Assembly: GCA_031275255.1 (NCBI GenBank)
Contig: JAISPA010000278.1
Span: 1 to 5,480, forward strand
Source: Acidaminococcales bacterium
GTDB taxonomy: Bacteria; Bacillota; Negativicutes; Acidaminococcales; JAISLQ01
DNA: 5,480 nucleotides
Direction: 5' to 3'
Shown here: piece after piece, positions 1 to 3,866 of the stretch
Layout: each line of letters opens with the position of its first letter
Numbering within the stretch: the first letter of the stretch is position 1
Made by a program: the position numbers and the translations under genes
The notes under the pieces: model-generated
What the model was told of the DNA's origin: nothing
Database searches by the model: none
What the model saw: only the letters and a program-made list of their open reading frames with translations

Positions 1-1
1 A

Positions 2-32
2 CACCCCACTGCCAAGGGTATAAAATGGGGTG
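2..32. repeat. Short inverted repeat upstream of transposase remnant
   Basis: CACCCCA at 2-8 is the exact reverse complement of TGGGGTG at 26-32, with 17 bases between. It lies just upstream of the transposase-like reading frame. It could be part of an IS end, an operator, or a hairpin in the transposase leader. The left part of the element may be cut by the window edge, so its role is not determined. Confidence 0.35.
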
Positions 33-54
33 CATGGAAAAGGACAAAATAACC

Positions 55-204
55 ATGAGCCAAAAACAAATCAACCGCTATGACATCATCAGCAAAGCCA
101 TCGCGAATTTTATCACAGTTTCTCTTTCGCCGCTCTCGCCCCATGTCCGTCGCATAGACGGTTTGCTCCCGATTTTGCACTTTTTTTATAAAATCCTTGC
201 CTAA
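55..204 (+). pseudogene. Transposase N-terminal remnant (ISNCY-like helix-turn-helix), truncated
   Basis: An open frame of 49 codons begins with ATG at 55, with AAAGGA about 10 bases upstream. The first 22 or so residues (MSQKQINRYDIISKAIANF and on) resemble, from memory, the start of ISNCY-type transposases, which open with an N-terminal helix-turn-helix. The frame then loses sense. Reading from about 130 in a shifted frame gives A-A-L-A, and M-S-V follows after a short gap, as expected for the next helix of such a domain. That suggests a small deletion or frameshift inside the helix-turn-helix. No catalytic domain follows; the tRNA promoter starts immediately. This looks like decayed IS debris beside a tRNA locus. 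A short unrelated ORF remains possible, because only the first 20 or so residues carry the resemblance. Confidence 0.5.
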
Positions 205-226
205 CCCCGGCAAAAAAGTGTATAAT
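197..226 (+). promoter_or_regulatory. Sigma-A promoter for tRNA-Gln
   Basis: The -35 box is TTGCCT at 197-202 (4 of 6 to consensus). The -10 box is TATAAT at 221-226 (perfect). The spacer is 18 bases. Transcription would start near 232-234, a few bases before the mature tRNA at 240, as expected for a stable-RNA promoter. The -35 overlaps the stop codon of the transposase remnant. Confidence 0.8.
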
Positions 227-239
227 GTAAAACAGGCGT

Positions 240-313
240 TCCGGGGTAGTGTAATGGTAGCACAAATGACTCTGGATCATTTTGTCTGGGTTCGAGTCCT
301 AGCCCCGGAGCCA
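240..313 (+). tRNA. tRNA-Gln (anticodon CUG)
   Basis: The acceptor stem TCCGGGG (240-246) pairs fully with CCCCGGA (303-309). G310 is the discriminator and CCA is encoded at 311-313. The anticodon stem AATGA/TCATT encloses the loop CTCTGGA, giving anticodon CUG, which reads the glutamine codon CAG. The T-arm contains GGTTCGAGTCC. The first pair is U1-A72, the feature bacterial GatCAB amidotransferase uses to recognise tRNA-Gln, so this tRNA is probably first charged with glutamate and then amidated, as in most Bacillota. A T-run at 315-320 follows directly after CCA and could assist termination. Confidence 0.95.
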
Positions 314-628
314 ATTTTTTATCATGCACAAACTCTTTCCGGCGAATCAAATTCGCCCTTTCGAGGGCCGGCAACCGCCGATTTTGCCGTCATAACCGCC
401 GTAGTTTTACGCAAGCCATAGGCGCGGCGGAAAACATACCGGCGGGTTGCCCTCCATGAGGGGGGACGGCAAAGATTCGGCGCAAGGCAAAGGACGGCCG
501 GCGTTTTGTTTATTCTTCCGCCGGCGGCGGAAAGAAGTAAAGGGCGGCTGAGTCTGCCGCGGATCACATTCAGCCAGAGTCAAATCCGGCGCCGAATGAA
601 TTGATTGAGTATTTGTTCCATCATCTGC
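314..628. other. Hairpin-rich spacer between the two tRNA genes, no gene seen
   Basis: I find no credible protein gene in these 315 bases. The short frames that cross it have no start signal and either run into the tRNAs or are antisense to GC-rich repeats. There are several perfect inverted repeats: GGCGAAT/ATTCGCC at 341-357 with a 3-base loop, CGGCAA/TTGCCG at 369-389, CCCTC/GAGGG at 450-462, TTCCGCC/GGCGGAA at 516-532 with a 3-base loop, and GCGGC/GCCGC at 544-560. None has a good T-run, so they are not typical terminators. I could not find a convincing promoter just upstream of tRNA-Glu, so this spacer may be part of a Gln-Glu precursor transcript. It may alternatively be a dispersed palindromic intergenic element. 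Confidence 0.5.
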
Positions 629-703
629 GGCCCCATGGTCAAGCGGTTAAGACGTCGCCCTCTCAAGGCGAAGTCAGGGGTTCAACTCCCCTTGGGGCTA
701 CCA
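629..703 (+). tRNA. tRNA-Glu (anticodon CUC)
   Basis: The acceptor arm GGCCCCA (629-635) pairs with TGGGGCT (693-699). A700 is the discriminator and CCA is encoded at 701-703. The anticodon stem TCGCC/GGCGA encloses the loop CTCTCAA, giving anticodon CUC, which reads the glutamate codon GAG. The T-arm is AGGGG, loop TTCAACT, CCCCT. The body (GGTCAAGCGGTTAAGAC) is typical of Bacillota tRNA-Glu. The end pair is G1·U72, a wobble instead of the usual G1-C72. The U35 anticodon base that tRNA-Gln shares here fits recognition of both tRNAs by one glutamyl-tRNA synthetase. Confidence 0.95.
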
Positions 704-722
704 TTAGAAGTAAAGCGTTCAG

Positions 723-753
723 GGCGCGGCGTTATTGGCCGCGCCGCATTTTT
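723..753 (+). terminator. Intrinsic terminator after tRNA-Glu
   Basis: GGCGCGGC (723-730) and GCCGCGCC (738-745) form a perfect 8-bp GC stem with a 7-base loop. GCA and then five T's (749-753) follow. It lies 20 bases after the tRNA-Glu CCA end and would close the tRNA transcript. Confidence 0.85.
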
Positions 754-797
754 ATACTGTTCCCCGGTTAAATCACGGATAAGATTTGCGTGTTTGT

Positions 798-1021
798 TTG
801 CCGCCCGGCAAGGCGCAACCCGCAGGCAATATTCTTAGGGAGCGGGGCTTGTGCAATCCAAGGTTGGATAAATGCCGGACACGCCGCGGACGGCCGGTGT
901 TCGGCCCTTACCCGCGTGGCAAATCAGCCGCTAAGACGCCACGATTCGGAGAACAGTATTAAGCCTGAAATGACGCGCCCTTTGCGTCCTGCGGACAGCC
1001 CTTGCGCAGCGAGGTTTTTTT
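798..1021 (+). other. Structured non-coding stretch, candidate RNA or leader
   Basis: This part of the 390-base gap between tRNA-Glu and the yigZ-like gene has a series of consecutive hairpins. (1) 813-823 pairs with 842-854: 11 bp including one G·U, with a 2-base bulge. (2) GCCGGACAC at 874-882 pairs with GTGTTCGGC at 897-905: 9 bp with one G·U, and an inner 3-bp stem. (3) CGTGGC at 915-920 pairs with GCCACG at 938-943. (4) GACGC/GCGTC at 972-988, or alternatively GTCC/GGAC at 986-996. (5) 1000-1014, a 6-bp stem followed by seven T's. A frame of 145 codons crosses the region from 790, but its composition is low-complexity and Arg-rich and it runs into the next gene, so I do not call it. I recognise no known riboswitch, T-box, 6S, SRP, tmRNA or RNase P signature, and found no strong promoter upstream. 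GC-rich DNA folds easily, so this is a candidate only. Confidence 0.3.
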
Positions 1022-1056
1022 GGGGCGGCGGGCAGGATTTTGCCCTTGCGCGGCGA
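998..1056. repeat. 15-base direct repeat, two copies
   Basis: GCCCTTGCGCAGCGA at 998-1012 recurs as GCCCTTGCGCGGCGA at 1042-1056, with one mismatch. Starts are 44 bases apart. The core CCTTGCGC also appears in reverse orientation at 480-487. The first copy forms the stem of the terminator-like hairpin at 1000-1014. This may be a dispersed intergenic repeat family. Confidence 0.5.
1000..1021 (+). terminator. Terminator-like hairpin upstream of yigZ
   Basis: CCTTGC (1000-1005) pairs with GCGAGG (1009-1014) through six pairs including one T·G, with a 3-base loop. Seven T's follow at 1015-1021. No protein gene precedes it, so it would terminate a non-coding transcript or attenuate the downstream operon. 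The stem is short and the loop tight, so efficiency is uncertain. Confidence 0.4.
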
Positions 1057-1068
1057 ATAAGGAATAAA
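1040..1068 (+). promoter_or_regulatory. Weak candidate promoter for the yigZ operon
   Basis: TTGCCC at 1040-1045 and AATAAA at 1063-1068 are separated by 17 bases, each matching the sigma-A consensus at 4 of 6 positions. It is the only correctly spaced pair I find between the terminator-like hairpin and the gene. It would give a leader of about 20 bases. The match is weak and could be chance. Confidence 0.2.
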
Positions 1069-1093
1069 AACCGGACGGAGCCGCCGCGGGGGA

Positions 1094-1756
1094 ATGATTT
1101 CATTGCCTCAGTTCACCATCCAAAAAGATATACAAACACAGTTTATTATAGAAAAATCGCGTTTTATCTGCACTTTGCGCAAAGTCGCAGACGAAGAAGC
1201 GGCTCTTGCCGCCATAGCCCTGCTTAAAAAACAATACTGGGACGCTGCGCACAACTGCGCCGCTTATATTGTCGGGGGCGCGGTTGCCTGCCAAAAGGCC
1301 GGCGACGACGGCGAACCCGCCGGCACGGCCGGGCTTCCCATGTTGAAGGTTTTGGAAAAAAACAACCTGCGAGACGTCCTCGCGGTAGTTACCCGTTATT
1401 TTGGCGGCGTAAAACTCGGCGCAGGCGGCCTGACAAGAGCCTATGCCCGTAGCGTCGCCGAAGCGGTGTCCGCCGCCGGGATCGCGCGCCGGCAATTGAC
1501 GTTTGACTGCGTATTTACGGAAAACCCGGACAAAATAGGCAAAGCAGTCAATTCGCTCTATAGCAGCGATTTGTTTTCGGTGTTGTCGGTTGTGTACGGC
1601 CGGGATGTTTTGGTTAATCTCCGGCTGCCGGCGGAAAATCTGAGGCCGGTTGAGGCTTTTCTCGGCAGGCTGCTAAGCCGTCATTTGTCTTTGACGGTGA
1701 GCGACGAACATTACAGCGAAATACCTTGGGCGAAAGAGGAGGGCAAACGGCTTTGA
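1094..1756 (+). CDS. yigZ: YigZ/IMPACT family protein (UPF0029 plus DUF1949)
   Basis: A 220-residue protein, about the usual length of bacterial YigZ. The N-terminal IMPACT (UPF0029) domain spans roughly residues 15-130. It shows KSRF (21-24), the AHN segment (52-54), DDGEPAGTAG (71-80) and VTRYFGGVKLGAGGLTRAY (99-117), the family signature. The C-terminal part (about 135-205) fits the ferredoxin-like DUF1949 domain. The eukaryotic relative IMPACT/YIH1 regulates the kinase GCN2. The bacterial role is not settled, although the fold resembles RNA-binding or translation-factor domains, and the protein should be cytosolic. The start is ambiguous. ATG at 1094 has GGACGGAG 13 bases upstream and a G-run touching it. 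The in-frame TTG at 1103 has GGGGGA (1088-1093) at a better 9-base spacing. Three residues differ, with no effect on the domain. It opens a four-gene block and overlaps the next gene by 4 bases. Family assignment is firm, cellular function is not. Confidence 0.9.
   Translation: MISLPQFTIQKDIQTQFIIEKSRFICTLRKVADEEAALAAIALLKKQYWDAAHNCAAYIVGGAVACQKAGDDGEPAGTAGLPMLKVLEKNNLRDVLAVVTRYFGGVKLGAGGLTRAYARSVAEAVSAAGIARRQLTFDCVFTENPDKIGKAVNSLYSSDLFSVLSVVYGRDVLVNLRLPAENLRPVEAFLGRLLSRHLSLTVSDEHYSEIPWAKEEGKRL
1737..1742 (+). promoter_or_regulatory. Shine-Dalgarno deciding a TTG start
   Basis: AGGAGG sits inside the end of the yigZ-like gene, 10 bases before TTG at 1753. The alternative ATG at 1726 lies upstream of this site and has no comparable site of its own. 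This supports a TTG start overlapping the yigZ stop codon, with translational coupling. Confidence 0.7.
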
Positions 1757-2070
1757 TCAAGAAATTTTTAATCCTGCTGAAATCACTGGTTGAGACAATC
1801 CTTGCCTGGTGCGTTGGTTTTTTGCTTACAGGCTGTCTTTTCGCCACACTTATTTTCTATATCATCCCCTTTTTCTCCGGCATCCCTTTGAACGCTGACA
1901 AATACATCTCCAAAACCTTTGCGCGGATCGACGAAAGCAAAAAATATACAGAAGAACCGCCCGAGCCGGTCATCATAGAAGAATCCCGGCCGCTTTCCGA
2001 GACCATCATTGAATCCATCGACAAAGCGGCGGACAATCTTATTCATTGGATAAACGAGCCAAAAGAATGA
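1753..2070 (+). CDS. Small single-span membrane protein, function unknown
   Basis: Starting at TTG 1753 the product has 105 residues. An ATG at 1726 would add nine residues (MGERGGQTA), but AGGAGG at 1737-1742 favours the TTG. The N-terminus has a basic patch (KK, then K10), then a long hydrophobic stretch at about residues 15-41, most simply one membrane helix, with the remainder probably outside the membrane plane. The tail (about 45-105) is polar with acidic and proline-rich parts (EEPPEPVIIEE, 67-77) and ends in an amphipathic stretch that may be helical (SETIIESIDKAADNLIHWI, 82-100). I recognise no family or catalytic motif. The TTGA overlap with the yigZ-like stop and the strong ribosome binding site indicate that it is translated together with that protein. 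A gap of 74 bases separates it from sdaAB. Base composition looks like its neighbours. It is probably real, but nothing here shows its task. Confidence 0.7.
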   Translation: MIKKFLILLKSLVETILAWCVGFLLTGCLFATLIFYIIPFFSGIPLNADKYISKTFARIDESKKYTEEPPEPVIIEESRPLSETIIESIDKAADNLIHWINEPKE

Positions 2071-2144
2071 AAAGCGCCGGTTTCCTGTGTCCGACACCGG
2101 ATCCCTGGGTGCTTGAAAAGAACTGAAAAGCCGGAGCAATCGCC

Positions 2145-2810
2145 ATGAACCTTTTTGATATCATCGGCCCAATCATGATCGGACCGTCCAGTTCCCATAC
2201 CGCCGGCGCGGTGCGGCTTGGCCTCCTGGCGCGCCAGATACTGGGCGAAGAACCCGTTAAAGCCGTCATTGACCTTTACGGTTCTTTTGCGCGCACCTGC
2301 AAAGGACACGGCACAGACGCCGCCCTTTTAGCCGGACTGCTTGGCTGGCGGCCGGACGACGGGCGCATTCCCCGCGCCCTGGACGAAGCGGAAAAATCCG
2401 GGCTTGACTATTCTTTTAATTTGGCGGAAACAGGCGAATTTGTCCATCCCAACACCGTCCTTTTTCATCTGACCGGCGCCGGCGGGCGTTACGGCCGTAT
2501 AGGCGGCGTGTCGCTGGGCGGCGGGCGCATCAGCGTCAATAACATCGACGGGTTTCCCGTTGAACTCTCCGGGGAACTGAACGCTCTTTTGACCATGCAC
2601 GAAGACCGGGCGGGCATTGTTTCCGCCGTGAGCAGCATACTCGCCGAAATGCGGATAAACATAGCCGGAATGCGCGTATTCCGCCGGCAAAAAGGCGGGC
2701 TGGCCGCCATGATAATCGAAACAGACCAGCCGGCGGGCCAAAAGGTCCGACCGATAATCGCCGCCATACCCGGCATAAATTCCGTCCGGCTGATTAACAG
2801 CATACTATGA
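2145..2810 (+). CDS. sdaAB: L-serine dehydratase, iron-sulfur dependent, beta subunit
   Basis: A 221-residue protein with the usual length of SdaAB. Together with SdaAA it forms the [4Fe-4S] enzyme that deaminates L-serine to pyruvate and ammonia in the cytosol. The serine dehydratase beta (ASB) domain covers about residues 3-145, with GPSSSHTAG (13-21), GSFARTCKGHGTD (46-58) and HPNT (101-104), the conserved signatures of the family. A C-terminal ACT domain covers about 148-221 (HEDRAGIVSAVSSIL, then an I-N-I-A-G-M strand), typical of the Bacillota two-subunit type and in principle able to bind a small ligand such as serine. GGAG at 2133-2136 lies 8 bases before the ATG. The 74-base gap upstream contains an inverted repeat (CCGGT at 2077-2081, ACCGG at 2096-2100) without a T-run and no convincing promoter, so read-through from the yigZ block is plausible. 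sdaAA follows after 7 bases. Confidence 0.95.
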   Translation: MNLFDIIGPIMIGPSSSHTAGAVRLGLLARQILGEEPVKAVIDLYGSFARTCKGHGTDAALLAGLLGWRPDDGRIPRALDEAEKSGLDYSFNLAETGEFVHPNTVLFHLTGAGGRYGRIGGVSLGGGRISVNNIDGFPVELSGELNALLTMHEDRAGIVSAVSSILAEMRINIAGMRVFRRQKGGLAAMIIETDQPAGQKVRPIIAAIPGINSVRLINSIL

Positions 2811-2817
2811 GGTAAAA

Positions 2818-3702
2818 ATGGAGAAAATACTCTCTTTGCAGGATTTTGTCGAGGCGGCCGCCGCGCAGGGTATGTCTTTCGGCGCATACGCGCTCAAGGC
2901 CCAGGCTGTGGAACTGGAAATCGGCGAAAGCGAGCTTGCCGGCCAAATGTTCGAATGTGTCGAGGTTATGCGCGCCGCCGCGCGCTCCGGGCTCAGAGGG
3001 CAAAAGACCCGGGGCGGCCTGGCCGGCGGCGATGCGCAAAAAATTTTTCGCGCGCGCGCGCAAAAAAGTTATATCAATATTACCGGTGACATTGTCTCAG
3101 ACGCCATACAAACCGCCTTGGCCATAGGTGAAGCCAACGCTTCCATGGGCAAGATCGTGGCCGCCCCTACGGCGGGTGCGAGCGGCGTGATCCCGGGCGT
3201 GCTTTTTGCCTTGGAAAAGCCCCTCGGCCTTGACGATGCGGCCATCGGCAAAGGCCTTGTCGTTGCGGGCGTAATCGGGCTGGTCATTGCTTCCCGCGCT
3301 TCACTCTCCGGCGCGGTCGGCGGCTGCCAGGCTGAATGCGGCAGCGCGGCGGCCATGGCCGCCGGCGCCGCCGCCGACCTTGCGGGCGGCGAACCGGCTG
3401 TGATCGCCCACGCCAGCGCCATAGCGATGAAAGCCATGCTGGGGCTGATCTGTGACCCGGTGGCCGGCCTGGTGGAAGTACCCTGCATAAAACGCAACGC
3501 CGCCGCCGCCGTGGTAGCACTGACCGCCGCGCAAATGGCGCTCGCCGGTATAAAAAGTTTTATTCCCGCCGATGAGGTGTTTGACGCTATGAAGTCGGTG
3601 GGCGCAAGTTTGCCTCCCAGCCTGAAAGAAACTTCCGCCGGCGGCATAGCCCAAGCCCCGACCGCCCTCGCCTGGGCAAAAGAACACCTGCACGCTGATT
3701 GA
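2818..3702 (+). CDS. sdaAA: L-serine dehydratase, iron-sulfur dependent, alpha subunit
   Basis: A 294-residue protein matching the usual SdaAA length (about 290-300). It carries the Fe-S cluster and the catalytic site for converting L-serine to pyruvate and ammonia. The likely cluster ligands are C170 (GGCQAEC), C212 (ICDPVAG) and C223 (VEVPC). Their spacing of 42 and 11 residues equals that of the ligands in the Legionella enzyme (C343, C385, C396, from memory). C174 is an extra nearby cysteine. Other family segments are PTAGASGVIPGVL (117-129), KRNAAAAV (225-232) and ETSAGGIAQAPTA (271-283). The cluster leaves one iron site open for substrate, which makes such enzymes oxygen-sensitive and fits an anaerobe. 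GAGGT overlaps the sdaAB stop and lies 4 bases before the ATG, so the two subunits are probably translationally coupled. The ATG at 2818 gives the normal N-terminus (sLQDFVEAA). A bidirectional terminator follows. Confidence 0.96.
   Translation: MEKILSLQDFVEAAAAQGMSFGAYALKAQAVELEIGESELAGQMFECVEVMRAAARSGLRGQKTRGGLAGGDAQKIFRARAQKSYINITGDIVSDAIQTALAIGEANASMGKIVAAPTAGASGVIPGVLFALEKPLGLDDAAIGKGLVVAGVIGLVIASRASLSGAVGGCQAECGSAAAMAAGAAADLAGGEPAVIAHASAIAMKAMLGLICDPVAGLVEVPCIKRNAAAAVVALTAAQMALAGIKSFIPADEVFDAMKSVGASLPPSLKETSAGGIAQAPTALAWAKEHLHAD
3049..3061. repeat. Alternating CG tract flanked by A/T runs, inside sdaAA
   Basis: Thirteen bases of strict C-G alternation lie in the sdaAA coding sequence, with TTTTT just before (3044-3048) and AAAAAA just after (3062-3067). 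The 12 bases 3050-3061 are self-complementary and the flanking T and A runs can extend the pairing, so the stretch could form a hairpin or a left-handed helix. It encodes R-A-R-A-Q. The frame is intact. Confidence 0.6.
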
Positions 3703-3782
3703 CCACTTTCTTTCCCCTGCCGCCGGCCGGCGCCGCGCTTTGTCCTTTTGGCGTCGGCAAAGCTTATATTGAATAAAAAAAT

Positions 3783-3809
3783 CCGGCCGTATTTGCGGCC
3801 GGGGTTTTT
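3783..3809. terminator. Bidirectional intrinsic terminator between sdaAA and the kinase
   Basis: CCGGCCG (3783-3789) pairs perfectly with CGGCCGG (3796-3802) around a 6-base loop. On the + strand GG and five T's (3805-3809) follow. On the minus strand the seven A's at 3775-3781 become a T-run after the same stem. It lies 80 bases after sdaAA and 57 bases past the end of the converging kinase gene, so it can serve both. Confidence 0.85.
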
Positions 3810-3866
3810 ATTATTGAAACAACCTGTCTGATACTGTTCAAGTCATATCCGCCGGTAGCCTTACAA

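Noticed and set aside
322..567. An 81-codon minus-strand frame in the tRNA spacer
   Set aside because: It reads through the inverted repeats, has no ribosome binding site and no recognisable domain. It may recur as a spurious prediction if the spacer is a dispersed repeat.
605..838. A 77-codon + strand frame
   Set aside because: It runs straight through tRNA-Glu and the terminator at 723-753.
754..1093. T-box or riboswitch for yigZ or the serine dehydratase
   Set aside because: No T-box sequence, thiamine, SAM, cobalamin, glycine or cyclic-di-GMP signature was recognised. Only generic hairpins are seen.
790..1227. A 145-codon + strand frame overlapping the yigZ start
   Set aside because: Composition is Arg-rich and low-complexity, no ribosome binding site is seen, and it overlaps 134 bases of a well-supported gene in another frame.
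1753..2070. Lipoprotein reading of the small membrane protein (LTGC at residues 25-28 resembles a lipobox)
   Set aside because: The residues after the cysteine are strongly hydrophobic (LFATLIFYII) and a glutamate sits in the would-be signal, so a membrane helix explains it better.
3069..3647. A 192-codon frame antisense to sdaAA
   Set aside because: Long antisense frames are expected opposite GC-rich Ala/Gly-rich genes. The composition is that of a shadow and sdaAA is certain.
3721..3732. A 12-base perfect palindrome (CGCCGGCCGGCG) after sdaAA
   Set aside because: It has no loop or T-run and sits in GC-rich sequence. The real terminator is at 3783-3809, so no role is claimed.
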